From: Streptomyces narbonensis
GTDB lineage: Bacteria; Actinomycetota; Actinomycetes; Streptomycetales; Streptomycetaceae
Assembly (NCBI RefSeq): GCF_014649015.1
Contig: NZ_BMSF01000001.1
Coordinates: 682,001 to 746,000, forward strand
Length of the DNA: 64,000 nucleotides
Direction of reading: 5' to 3'
Below, one piece after another: positions 1 through 8,373 of the stretch. Below the pieces are notes generated by a model, which made no database searches, was not told where the DNA came from, and saw nothing but the letters and a program-made list of their open reading frames with translations. The position numbers were made by a program, and so were the translations under genes. The stretch's first letter is position 1. Every line of letters starts with the position of its first letter.

Positions 1-884
1 CGCGCCTGCCCGTCCCGGCTCGGATGGAACCAGTCCCACGGGCTCAACTGCCCGCCGTCGAACCGGAAACCGAAGACCGCCCCGCCGTCGTACCGGCAGC
101 GCTCGTCCTCGGCGCAGACCTCCTCCAGGACCTTGTTGTACGCCACGACCCGCGCCCGCACCGCCGTCCGGCGCCGCTCCGCCGCGGGGCCCAGATCCTC
201 CGCGTCCTTCAGCATCGAGCCGCAGATCCCCAGCTTCCACACCTCAAGGCCCGCCGGGCTGAGCCGCCCCGTCGACCACAGGTGCTTCAGGTCCGGCACG
301 CTCGACACGTACACCTGCGCCTTCGGCGCGCCCGCCCGCAGCCTGGCCAGCGCCGTCTCGAAGGAGAAGCGGAAGTCGTCGACCGGGGTCATGAGTGCCG
401 GCGTCGGCCGGCAGGCGTCGTTGGCGCCCATCATCACCGTCACCAGCTCCGGCTTCTCGGCCGCCGCCCCCGCCATCTGCTCGGGCAGCTCCGCCATCCG
501 CGCCCCCGTCCGCGCCAGGTTCCAGCTGCGCGTGGCCACCTTCGCGGGGCCGAGGAGCCGCAGCGCCAGGCTGTTGACGGCCGCGTCCGTCCCGGTCGCC
601 CAGGACACCTCGGGGCAGTCCGCGAGGACCGCGCAGGCGTCGAAGGCGCGAGTGACGGAATCGCCGACGGCGGCGACGGAGCCGGGCGAGACGTCCCACA
701 GCGAGTCCGGCGTCGGACTCGGCACGGGCGTCCGGGCGGGCGTCCGGGCGGCCGCCGGGGCGCGGCTCTCGGCCGGATCCGCCGCGCCCGGGCTCCCGGC
801 CGTGCAGCCCGCGACCGTCCCCGCGCACAGCAGCGCCGCCGCCGCGGAGACGGCTGCGGTACGGATTCTGCGTCGACCGCGCAT
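1..884 (-). CDS. SGNH/GDSL-type esterase lipoprotein (partial, 3' end outside window)
   Basis: The frame is open from an ATG at 884 to the left edge, about 294 codons, so the C-terminus is missing. The first 26 residues are an Arg-rich start, an Ala/Leu core and a lipobox ending VAGC, so the product is probably a secreted lipoprotein. SGNH hydrolase blocks appear in order: a GDS nucleophile block (VAAVGDSVT), a GxND block (MMGANDAC), and near the cut end DWFHPS, which supplies the catalytic Asp and His. A Pro/Thr/Ala-rich linker separates the anchor from the domain. The family hydrolyses esters; the substrate here is unknown. The next gene is divergent. Confidence 0.85.
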   Translation of the reverse strand, partial: MRGRRRIRTAAVSAAAALLCAGTVAGCTAGSPGAADPAESRAPAAARTPARTPVPSPTPDSLWDVSPGSVAAVGDSVTRAFDACAVLADCPEVSWATGTDAAVNSLALRLLGPAKVATRSWNLARTGARMAELPEQMAGAAAEKPELVTVMMGANDACRPTPALMTPVDDFRFSFETALARLRAGAPKAQVYVSSVPDLKHLWSTGRLSPAGLEVWKLGICGSMLKDAEDLGPAAERRRTAVRARVVAYNKVLEEVCAEDERCRYDGGAVFGFRFDGGQLSPWDWFHPSRDGQA

Positions 885-1142
885 CCCCGGCCCCTCCTTC
901 GGCGTCCTGGTGGGTGAAAGGTTCGTGTTCCCGGGCCCTCGGACCGACCGTACGTCACACCGATGACGGTGCGGCACGGTAGCTTTTCCCCCGTCGAACC
1001 AGAGGCGCCTTCGCCGACGGGCTCCGGTAAATTACATCACGTCACATGCTGTCCCCTTTTTGAGGGTTTGCGATGTTTTACTCCGGATGCTGTTAACTGA
1101 GGCCGCTGGGAAGGCGAACCTCGTCCCACACTGGAGGTCCCG

Positions 1143-1637
1143 GTGACGACACGTGGAGTCCTGTACGTACACTCCGCACCGCGCGCGCTGTGCCCGCACG
1201 TCGAATGGGCGGTCGCGGGTGTCCTCGGTGCGAGGGTCCAGCTCGACTGGATCCGCCAGCCGGCGTCCCCCGGCACCTGGAGAGCCGAGTTCTCCTGGAA
1301 GGGGCAGACCGGCACCGCCTCCAAACTCGCCTCCGCGCTGCGCGGCTGGCAGATGCTCCGCTTCGAGGTGACCGCGGAGCCCTGCCCCACCGCCGAGGGC
1401 GAGCGCTACAGCGCCACCCCCGACCTGGGCATCTTCCACGCCGTCACCGGCATGCACGGCGACATCCTGATCCCCGAGGACCGGCTGCGGGCCGCCCTGG
1501 CGCGCTCCCTCCAGGGCGAGACGCAGCTGGAGGCCGAGGTCGCCAGACTCCTCGGGAAGCCCTGGGACGACGAGCTGGAGCCCTTCCGGTACGCGGGCGA
1601 GGGCGCGCCGGTCCGCTGGCTTCACCAAGTCGTCTGA
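1143..1637 (+). CDS. DUF3145 family protein
   Basis: This 164-residue soluble protein starts at GTG 1143, with GGAGG a few bases upstream. The sequence fits the actinobacterial DUF3145 family: an N-terminal TTRGVLYVHSAP stretch, a central SWKGQTGTAS segment and a C-terminal PVRWLHQVV. No catalytic motif is recognisable and the function is unknown. In streptomycetes this family typically sits beside the fatty acid synthase genes, as here. The 885-1142 gap holds a possible promoter (TTGCGA at 1068, TGTTAA at 1091). Confidence 0.9.
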   Translation: MTTRGVLYVHSAPRALCPHVEWAVAGVLGARVQLDWIRQPASPGTWRAEFSWKGQTGTASKLASALRGWQMLRFEVTAEPCPTAEGERYSATPDLGIFHAVTGMHGDILIPEDRLRAALARSLQGETQLEAEVARLLGKPWDDELEPFRYAGEGAPVRWLHQVV

Positions 1638-1702
1638 TGGGCTTCACCCGCGCGTTGTAGATTCCGCCCGGGCACGCAGGGGGCGCGCCGGGCGGGAGAG
1701 AA

Positions 1703-3277
1703 GTGACACCTCAACGCAGGGGGCCCGCCACGGGCGCCGTGGCGCTGTCGGGGGCCGCGTTCGGCGCGGCGGCGGTGCTCCTCGGGGCGGGAGTCGTCGC
1801 CGGCGGGTGGCCGACGGGCTGGGCGGCGGCGGTCTGCGCCCTGGTCCTCGCGGCCGTCGGGGTGACCGTCCTCGCGGCGACGCGCCGTACGGCCGGGGGC
1901 GCGCGGACACCGGACACCGAGCCGCAGGACGCGGTACCGCGCGGCCACCCGAGCCCCGACGGCACCGCCACGCCGGGCCGTTCCTCCTCCTCCTCCTCCT
2001 TCGTCGCCGCCGTCGTGGCCTGGTCCGTAGCCGTCCTCGCCGCCGGCATCTGGGCGGCCACGTCCGGGGACGAGGACGAGCGAGGCGGCGGGGGGAACGC
2101 GAAGGGCGGCCCGTCGACGTCCGCACAGTCCACGCCGTCCGGGCGGTCCGCGGCGCCCTCCTCCCTCGCCGAGGACACGGCCGTCGCGTGGACGGTCCCC
2201 GCCGTCGGCCAGAAGTACGACGAGGGCGTCGGTGCCTGGACCCTCGGCCCGACCGTCGCCCAGGGGCGGATCGACGGCCTCTTCGCCTACGACGCCGCCG
2301 ACGGCTCCGTCCGGTGGAGCGTGCCCGCACCCACCCGCGAGGCCCTGTGCGCGATCACCCCGGACACCGAGGAGGGCATCGGGCTCGTCGCGCACGGCCG
2401 GCACGAGAAGCCCTGCGCGACCCTGCTCGCCGTCCGGACCTCCGACGGCAAAGTCATGTGGAAGCGGAAGCTCGCCGGGACGGGCCTCGTCGGCCACGCG
2501 CTCGCAGTCGGCGGCACCACCGCCGTCACCGCCGAGGACGGAGCCGTACGGGCCCGCTCCACCGAGTCCGGCGAGCAGCGCTGGCAGCGCCCGGCGCCCA
2601 AGGGATGCCGGCCCCTGACGCTCGACGCCGACGCCACCCGCACCCTCCTCGTCGAACAGTGCGGCACGGGCGCGCGACTCCTCGCCCTCGACACCCGTAC
2701 GGGCGCCCAGCGGTGGACCCGGGACCTGCCCGTCGAGTCGCCGGCCACGGCTTCGCTGGTCTCCGTCACCCCGGCGGTCGTCGCGGTCGACGAGGCGGAC
2801 GCCCGCGGCACCCACGCCTTCCTGGGCTTCGACGACGAAGGAGCCCCGACCGTGTCCGTACCGCTCACCGGACCGGAGGGAGTCCTCTCCGCCCACGGGG
2901 ACGTGGGCGACGGCTTCGCCGGCCGGCCCCTCGCCGTCGACGGGCTCCTGATCACGCTCGCCGAGAAGGCCCCGATGGGGTCGAGGGCCGTCGTGGCGTT
3001 CTCCCTGAAGGACGGCAAGAAGGCCTGGACGCACCGCGAGGAAGGCGCGACAGCGATCGCCGCCGAGCCCGATGGCCGCGTCGCCTGCCTCGCGTACGGC
3101 GACACGATCACTCTCCTCGAACCCGCCGACGGCAGGGTGTCCACCGTCCTGAAGCCCGACACGCCCGAGCTCCCGGCGGTCTCCATCAGGCCGCTACTGC
3201 TCCCCGTCACCGGCGGCCACGTCGTCCTCAACCAGATCAACATGTCGGCCGAACCGGCGGCCTTCGCCCTGCGCTGA
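1703..3277 (+). CDS. Membrane-anchored PQQ-like beta-propeller protein
   Basis: 524 residues from GTG 1703, with a GGGAG-type site just upstream. Two hydrophobic helices (about residues 12-30 and 37-57), a Ser-rich stretch and a third helix (about 100-120) precede an extracytoplasmic domain. From about residue 165 there are repeated blades of the type DGSVRWSVPAP, DGKVMWKRKL and RTGAQRWTRDL, characteristic of PQQ-like/WD propellers. In streptomycetes such proteins are usually hypothetical envelope proteins and do not bind PQQ. The gene is convergent with fabF, with a strong terminator between them. Confidence 0.85.
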   Translation: MTPQRRGPATGAVALSGAAFGAAAVLLGAGVVAGGWPTGWAAAVCALVLAAVGVTVLAATRRTAGGARTPDTEPQDAVPRGHPSPDGTATPGRSSSSSSFVAAVVAWSVAVLAAGIWAATSGDEDERGGGGNAKGGPSTSAQSTPSGRSAAPSSLAEDTAVAWTVPAVGQKYDEGVGAWTLGPTVAQGRIDGLFAYDAADGSVRWSVPAPTREALCAITPDTEEGIGLVAHGRHEKPCATLLAVRTSDGKVMWKRKLAGTGLVGHALAVGGTTAVTAEDGAVRARSTESGEQRWQRPAPKGCRPLTLDADATRTLLVEQCGTGARLLALDTRTGAQRWTRDLPVESPATASLVSVTPAVVAVDEADARGTHAFLGFDDEGAPTVSVPLTGPEGVLSAHGDVGDGFAGRPLAVDGLLITLAEKAPMGSRAVVAFSLKDGKKAWTHREEGATAIAAEPDGRVACLAYGDTITLLEPADGRVSTVLKPDTPELPAVSIRPLLLPVTGGHVVLNQINMSAEPAAFALR

Positions 3278-3291
3278 CAGCGGGACGGAAC

Positions 3292-3334
3292 ACGACGGAG
3301 GCCCACCCCCGTGCAGGGGGTGGGCCTCCGTCGT
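3292..3334. terminator. Bidirectional rho-independent-like terminator
   Basis: A perfect 19-bp inverted repeat (3292-3310 and 3316-3334) with a 5-nt loop lies between two convergent stop codons. There is no long T tract, as is usual for streptomycete terminators. Confidence 0.85.
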
Positions 3335-3352
3335 CAGGCGGGGATCAGGCGA

Positions 3353-4615
3353 TCAGACCGTGCGGAACGCCAGGACCACGTTGTGGCCGCCGAAGCCGAA
3401 GCTGTTGTTGATCGCGGCGATCGTGCCCTGGGGGAGCGCGCGGGGCTCGCCGCGGACGATGTCCGCGTCGACCTCGGGGTCCAGCTCGTCGACGTTGATC
3501 GTCGGCGGGGCCAGGCGGTTGTGCAGCGCCAGGACCGTCGCGACGGTCTCGATGCCGCCGGCGCCGCCCAGGAGGTGACCGGTCATCGACTTGGTCGCGG
3601 AGATCGCGACGTGGTCGAGGTCGTCGCCCAGGACCTTCCGCAGCGCCTTGATCTCGGCGACGTCACCCTGCGGCGTCGACGTGGCGTGCGCGTTGAGGTG
3701 GACGACCTCGGACGGCTTGAGGTCCGTCGAGTCGAGCAGGTTCTGCATCGCGGCGGCGATGCCCCGGCCGGTCGGCTCGGGCTGCGCGATGTGGTGGCTG
3801 TCGGCCGACAGGCCCTGGCCGAGGACCTCGCAGTAGATGCGCGCGCCGCGCGCCTTCGCGTGCTCCTCGGACTCCAGGATCACGACGCCCGCGCCCTCGC
3901 CGAGGACGAAGCCGTCCCGGCCGGTGTCGTACGGACGCGAGGCCTTCGTCGGCTCCTCGTTGTTCTTGGACATCGCCATCATGTTGGCGAAGGCGGCGAT
4001 CGGCAGCGGGTGGATCGCGGCCTCGGTACCGCCGGCGATGACCACGTCGGCACGGCCGGTGCGGATCATCTCGACGGCGTAGCCGATCGCCTCGGCACCC
4101 GACGCGCACGCGGAGACCGGGGTGTGGACGCCCGCGCGGGCGTTCACCTCCAGACCGACGTTGGCGGAGGGGCTGTTCGGCATGAGCATGGGCACGGTGT
4201 GCGGGGAGACGCGGCGTACGCCCTTCTCCTTCAGCACGTCGTACTGGTCGAGCAGCGTGGTGACACCGCCGATGCCGGAGGCGATGACGGAACCGAGCCG
4301 CTCGGGCACGATTTTCTCGTCCTCGCCGGCGGGGGCGGTGTAGCCCGCGTCGGCCCAGGCCTCGCGGGCCGCGATCACGGCGAACTGCGCCGAGCGGTCC
4401 AGCTTGCGGGCGAGCGGGCGGGGCAGGACGTCACCGGGGTCGACGGCGGCGGCCGCGGCGATCTGGACGGGCAGCTCCGCGAAGCGCTCGCCCTCCAGGG
4501 GCTTGACGCCGGAGCGTCCCGCAAGCAGACCTTCCCAGGTCGTTGCGGAGTCGCCACCCAGCGGTGTGGTTGCGCCGATACCGGTGACGACCACGGTGCG
4601 ATTGGTCGAGCTCAC
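3353..4615 (-). CDS. fabF: 3-oxoacyl-[acyl-carrier-protein] synthase II
   Basis: This is the beta-ketoacyl-ACP synthase II (KAS II) of type II fatty acid synthesis; it condenses malonyl-ACP with acyl-ACP in elongation. The chosen start is GTG 4615, preceded by GGAG about 11 nt upstream; it gives 420 residues beginning MSSTNRTVVVTG, the usual family length. The Cys-His-His triad is visible: Cys170 in TPVSACASG, His310 in NAHATSTPQGD and His347 in KSMTGHLLGG. It is the last gene of the operon fabD-fabH-acpP-fabF on the minus strand. Confidence 0.97.
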   Translation of the reverse strand: MSSTNRTVVVTGIGATTPLGGDSATTWEGLLAGRSGVKPLEGERFAELPVQIAAAAAVDPGDVLPRPLARKLDRSAQFAVIAAREAWADAGYTAPAGEDEKIVPERLGSVIASGIGGVTTLLDQYDVLKEKGVRRVSPHTVPMLMPNSPSANVGLEVNARAGVHTPVSACASGAEAIGYAVEMIRTGRADVVIAGGTEAAIHPLPIAAFANMMAMSKNNEEPTKASRPYDTGRDGFVLGEGAGVVILESEEHAKARGARIYCEVLGQGLSADSHHIAQPEPTGRGIAAAMQNLLDSTDLKPSEVVHLNAHATSTPQGDVAEIKALRKVLGDDLDHVAISATKSMTGHLLGGAGGIETVATVLALHNRLAPPTINVDELDPEVDADIVRGEPRALPQGTIAAINNSFGFGGHNVVLAFRTV

Positions 4616-4694
4616 AGGAATTCGTTCTCCATGTGTGTGATGGTCGGAATACGGCGCCACCGCCGGGTGGCGGACCGAGTCAGCAGGGGCCGAA

Positions 4695-4943
4695 TCAGGC
4701 CTGGTGCTTCAGGATGTAGCCGGCGGCGTCGCCGACCGTCTTGAGGTTCTTGACGTCCTCGTCCGGGATCTTGACGTCGAAGCGCTCTTCGGCGGCGACG
4801 ACGACCTCGACCATGGACAGGGAGTCGACGTCCAGGTCGTCGGTGAAGGACTTGTCCAGCTGGACGTCTTCGACCGGGATGCCGGCGATCTCGTTGACGA
4901 TCTCGGCGAGACCCTCGACGATCTGCTCCTGGGTGTGAGCCAT
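4695..4943 (-). CDS. acpP: Acyl carrier protein (fatty acid synthesis)
   Basis: An 82-residue acidic helical protein that carries growing acyl chains on 4'-phosphopantetheine. The attachment site is Ser41 in the DSL motif (DDLDVDSLSM). It starts at ATG 4943 with AAGGAG upstream. It lies between fabH and fabF, as in other streptomycete fab operons. The long open frame upstream of the ATG has no family similarity and is ignored. Confidence 0.97.
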   Translation of the reverse strand: MAHTQEQIVEGLAEIVNEIAGIPVEDVQLDKSFTDDLDVDSLSMVEVVVAAEERFDVKIPDEDVKNLKTVGDAAGYILKHQA

Positions 4944-5001
4944 AGTGGCGCTCCTTCTTGCGGTTACTTCGGTAAAGGGGGCTTCCGGAGGATCCGGGTG
5001 C

Positions 5002-6072
5002 CTAGGGGAGGGTAACGACCGTCGCGGCGTAGACGAGACCCGCCCCGAAGCCGATGACGAGCGCGGTGTCGCCGCTCTTCGCCTTCCCGGTCGCCAGGAG
5101 CCGCTCCATCGCGAGCGGAATCGAGGCGGCCGAGGTGTTGCCGGTGGTCTCCACGTCACGGGCGACCGTGACGTGCTCCGGCAGCTTCAGGGTCTTCACC
5201 ATCGAGTCGATGATCCGCATGTTCGCCTGGTGCGGGATGAAGACGTCCAGGTCGTCCGCCGTGATGCCGGCGGCGTCCATCGCTTGCTGGGCGACCTTCG
5301 CCATCTCGAAGACGGCCCAGCGGAAGACCGCCTGACCCTCCTGCGTGATGGCGGGGAACTTGATGTCGCCGGCCTCGTTGAGGGGCAGCTTCGAGACGTC
5401 GCCACTGGGGGTCCCCCCTGCTCGAGCGGAGTCGAGAGCTTGGGGGAGGAACTCGTTCCACGGCACGGTCTGCTTGATCGTCTCGGACTTGTCGCCCTCG
5501 GAGCCCCAGACGGTCGGGCCGATGTGCGGCTCGTCCGAGGGGCCGACGACCACGGCACCGGCGCCGTCGCCGAACAGGAAGGCCGTCGCGCGGTCCTCCA
5601 GATCCGTCAGGTCGCTGAGCCGCTCGACGCCGATGACGAGGACGTACTCCGCGGAACCCTCGACGATCATGCCCTTGGCGAGCGTCAGGCCGTAGCCGAA
5701 GCCCGCGCAGCCGGCGGAGATGTCGAACGCGGCCGGCTTCCCGGCGCCGATCTTGTCGGCGATCTCGGTGGCCACGGCCGGGGTCTGCTTGAAGTGCGAG
5801 ACCGTGGAGACGACCACGGCGCCGATCTGCTCCGGGGTGATCCCGGCGTCGGCGATGGCCTTGCCGGAGGCCTCCACCGACATGGCGGTGACGGTCTCCT
5901 CCGGAGAGGCCCAGTGGCGGGTGGAGATGCCGGAGCGTGAGCGGATCCACTCGTCGGACGAGTCGATCGTCTCGAGGATCACCTCGTTCGGCACGACCCG
6001 GGTCGGGCGGTAGCCGCCGACACCCAGGATCCGCGCGTACGGGGCGCCCTTGCTGGGCTTGATCTTCGACAT
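5002..6072 (-). CDS. fabH: 3-oxoacyl-[acyl-carrier-protein] synthase III
   Basis: KAS III starts fatty acid synthesis by condensing an acyl-CoA primer with malonyl-ACP. The ATG at 6072 follows AAGGAG by 11 nt; the in-frame GTG at 6084 overlaps that site and is less likely. The product has 356 residues with the triad Cys122 (DISAGCAGF), His281 (FIPHQAN) and Asn312 (TTGNTS). Residues 209-222 (LPQALDSARAGGTP) are encoded by an inserted palindromic repeat (5407-5447) and make the protein longer than the roughly 343 residues I recall for S. coelicolor FabH. The triad is intact, so activity is probably kept. Confidence 0.96.
   Translation of the reverse strand: MSKIKPSKGAPYARILGVGGYRPTRVVPNEVILETIDSSDEWIRSRSGISTRHWASPEETVTAMSVEASGKAIADAGITPEQIGAVVVSTVSHFKQTPAVATEIADKIGAGKPAAFDISAGCAGFGYGLTLAKGMIVEGSAEYVLVIGVERLSDLTDLEDRATAFLFGDGAGAVVVGPSDEPHIGPTVWGSEGDKSETIKQTVPWNEFLPQALDSARAGGTPSGDVSKLPLNEAGDIKFPAITQEGQAVFRWAVFEMAKVAQQAMDAAGITADDLDVFIPHQANMRIIDSMVKTLKLPEHVTVARDVETTGNTSAASIPLAMERLLATGKAKSGDTALVIGFGAGLVYAATVVTLP
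5407..5447. repeat. Palindromic interspersed element inserted in frame in fabH
   Basis: The segment has nested inverted repeats: outer CCCCC/GGGGG arms and inner CTCGA/TCGAG arms around GCGGAG. From memory it matches a small element scattered through many Streptomyces genomes, usually between genes. Here it spans exactly residues 209-222 of FabH and adds 14 codons without a shift or stop. I see no second full copy in the window. Confidence 0.7.
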
Positions 6073-6090
6073 GCTTCTCGACACTCCTTC

Positions 6091-7008
6091 TCAGACGGCC
6101 GCGTGCTGGGCGATGAGCGTACGGGCCGCGTCGAGGTCGTCGGGGGTCTTGAGGGCGACCGTGGCCACGCCCGGCAGGGCGCGCTTGGCGATGCCGGTGA
6201 GAGTGCCGCCGGGGCACACCTCGATCAGGGCGGTCGCGCCGAGCTCCTGGAAGGTCTCCATGCACAGGTCCCAGCGGACCGGGTTCGCGACCTGGCCGAC
6301 CAGGCGCGCGAGGACCTCGGCACCGGTGGCGACGGTCCGCCCGTCCTTGTTGGACACGTACGTCACGGTCGGGTCCGCCGGGGACAGCGCGGCGGCCGCC
6401 TCCTCCAGCTTCGCGACCGCGGGAGCCATGTGGTGCGTGTGGAAGGCGCCGGCGACCTTGAGCGGGACGACCCGGCGGACGCCCTCGGGCTTGTCCGTGG
6501 CGAGGTCGGCGAGCTGCTCCAGCGTGCCGGCGGCCACGATCTGGCCGGCGCCGTTCACGTTGGCCGCGGTCAGGCCGAGCTTCTCCAGGTGCGGGACGGT
6601 CACCTCGGGTTCGCCGCCGAGCAGCGCCGACATGCCGGTCGCGGTGATCGCGGCGGCCTCGGCCATCGCGAGACCACGGGTCCGGACGAGACGCAGCGCG
6701 GCGGTGTCGTCGAGGACACCGGCGAACGCGGCGGCGGTGATCTCGCCGACGCTGTGACCGGCGACGGCGCCGGGCGCCACGTCACCGAGGGCCGCGGCGG
6801 AGAGCAGGCCGGCGGCGACGAGCAGCGGCTGTGCCACGGCGGTGTCACGGATCTCGTCCGCGTCCGCCTTCGTGCCGTAGTGGACGAGGTCGAGCCCGAT
6901 GGCCTCGGACCAGGCCGCGATGCGGTCGGCGGCGCCGGGGAGTTCGAGCCAGGGAGTCAGGAAGCCGGGCGTCTGAGCGCCTTGGCCGGGAGCGACGAGT
7001 ACGAGCAC
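6091..7008 (-). CDS. fabD: Malonyl-CoA:ACP transacylase
   Basis: FabD transfers malonate from CoA to ACP, supplying extender units to FabH and FabF. The catalytic serine is Ser86 in GHSVGE, with His190 in AGAFHTHH. I use GTG 7008 (MLVLVAPGQGAQ), which has GAGAG at normal spacing and matches the family N-terminus; GTG 7014 is an alternative. The product is 305 residues. It is the first gene of the fab operon, and the 89-bp gap to fasR carries its promoter. Confidence 0.96.
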   Translation of the reverse strand: MLVLVAPGQGAQTPGFLTPWLELPGAADRIAAWSEAIGLDLVHYGTKADADEIRDTAVAQPLLVAAGLLSAAALGDVAPGAVAGHSVGEITAAAFAGVLDDTAALRLVRTRGLAMAEAAAITATGMSALLGGEPEVTVPHLEKLGLTAANVNGAGQIVAAGTLEQLADLATDKPEGVRRVVPLKVAGAFHTHHMAPAVAKLEEAAAALSPADPTVTYVSNKDGRTVATGAEVLARLVGQVANPVRWDLCMETFQELGATALIEVCPGGTLTGIAKRALPGVATVALKTPDDLDAARTLIAQHAAV

Positions 7009-7076
7009 CCTCACACTCTCTCTTGGGGACGGCTCCCGGCGCCCGTGAGGACAAGGACGAAGAACCGTCGGGGGAA

Positions 7077-7093
7077 TTGTTGGTCTTCGACAA
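7077..7093. promoter_or_regulatory. Candidate FasR-binding inverted repeat upstream of fabD
   Basis: TTGT (7077-7080) and ACAA (7090-7093) form an inverted repeat with a 9-nt spacer, 69 bp upstream of the fabD start and just after the fasR stop codon. FasR is known to activate the fab operon in S. coelicolor by binding upstream of fabD. Assignment of this exact repeat is inference. Confidence 0.45.
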
Positions 7094-7097
7094 AAGT

Positions 7098-8279
7098 CTA
7101 GGACTGGGTATCCCCGTCGGCCAAGCGTCCGAGGATGAGCGCGATCCGCAGCGTGAACGCGGAGCGGACATCGGAGGGTGACCAGCCGGTGACGTCGGTC
7201 ACACGTCGAAGCCGGTAGCGCACGGTGTTGGGGTGCACGAACAGCATCCGCGCCGCGCCTTCGAGGCTGCTCGCCTGCTCCAGATAGACGCTCAGCGTCT
7301 CAAGGAGAGCCGAGCCCGCCTCCTCCAGTGGTCTGTAGATCTCCTCCACCAGCTGCTCGCGCGCCGAAGGGTCGGAGGCGATGGCGCGCTCCGGGAGGAG
7401 ATCGTCCGCGAGGACGGGGCGGGGCGCGTCCTGCCAGGCGGAGCAGGCCTTGAGGCCGGCCGCCGCGGCCTGTGCGGAGCGGGTCGCGGCCAGCAGGTCG
7501 GGGACGACGGGGCCGGCCACGACCGGGCCCGGTGCGTACGGGCCGATCAGCGACTTCGCCACGGCGAGGGGATTGTCGTTGCCGCCCGCGATGACGACGA
7601 GCCGGTCGCCGAGGACACCGGTGAGGACCTGGAGCTTGGCGTGCCGGGCGGCCCTCCGGATCGCCTCCACGGTCAGCTCGCTGTCCCCGTCGGGGGCGGT
7701 GCCGAGGATCACGCAGACGTGGTCCGGCGAGTTCCAGCCGAGGGCGGCGGCACGCGAGACGGCGCCCTCGTCGGCCTCGCCGGAGAGCACCGCGTTCACC
7801 ACCAGCGACTCCAGGCGCGCGTCCCAGGCGCCCCGGGCCTCGGCGGCCTGCGCGTACACCTGGGCGGTGGCGAAGGCGATCTCACGGGCGTAGACCAGCA
7901 GCGCCTCGCGGAGCACGGACTCGTCGCCGGGAGCGGCGACCTCCTCGATCGCCGACTCCATGACCTCGATCGTGGTGCGGACCATCTCCACGGTCTGGCG
8001 CAGGGTGATCGCCCGGGTCAGCTCGCGGGGCGCGGTGCCGAAGACGTCCGTCGAGATCGCCTGCGGCGTCTCGGGGTGCCGGAACCACTCGGTGAACGCG
8101 GCGATACCGGCCTGGGCGACCAGGCCGATCCAGGAACGGTTCTCGGGCGGCATCGCCCGGTACCACGGCAGCGTCTCGTCCATGCGGGCGATCGCGCCCG
8201 CGGCGAGCCTCCCGGAGGACTGTTCGAGGCGCTTCAGGGTCGCGGAGTGCGGGTGAGCGGCGTTCGTGGGTTCTGGCAC
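7098..8279 (-). CDS. fasR: FasR-type transcriptional activator of fatty acid synthesis (PucR family)
   Basis: 393 residues from GTG 8279. The protein has the PucR layout: a long N-terminal region, a GGDEF-like CdaR central part (about 165-320) and a C-terminal helix-turn-helix (about 340-367, SLEGAARMLFVHPNTVRYRL). Its position directly upstream of fabD on the same strand is the hallmark of FasR, which in S. coelicolor activates fabD-fabH-acpP-fabF. The divergent neighbour is a pirin. Confidence 0.92.
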   Translation of the reverse strand: MPEPTNAAHPHSATLKRLEQSSGRLAAGAIARMDETLPWYRAMPPENRSWIGLVAQAGIAAFTEWFRHPETPQAISTDVFGTAPRELTRAITLRQTVEMVRTTIEVMESAIEEVAAPGDESVLREALLVYAREIAFATAQVYAQAAEARGAWDARLESLVVNAVLSGEADEGAVSRAAALGWNSPDHVCVILGTAPDGDSELTVEAIRRAARHAKLQVLTGVLGDRLVVIAGGNDNPLAVAKSLIGPYAPGPVVAGPVVPDLLAATRSAQAAAAGLKACSAWQDAPRPVLADDLLPERAIASDPSAREQLVEEIYRPLEEAGSALLETLSVYLEQASSLEGAARMLFVHPNTVRYRLRRVTDVTGWSPSDVRSAFTLRIALILGRLADGDTQS

Positions 8280-8373
8280 GGGGACAAGACTGCCTTATCA
8301 GGGCGCCGACGTGCGGGGGCGGGGCGGATTCGCCGGCGGGACCCGGGCCCGTGCCGGATACCGTGAGCCCGTG

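Noticed and set aside
24..917. Long plus-strand frame over the SGNH gene
   Set aside because: It is the complement of a clearly better minus-strand coding frame with signal peptide and GDS motif; high GC creates such frames.
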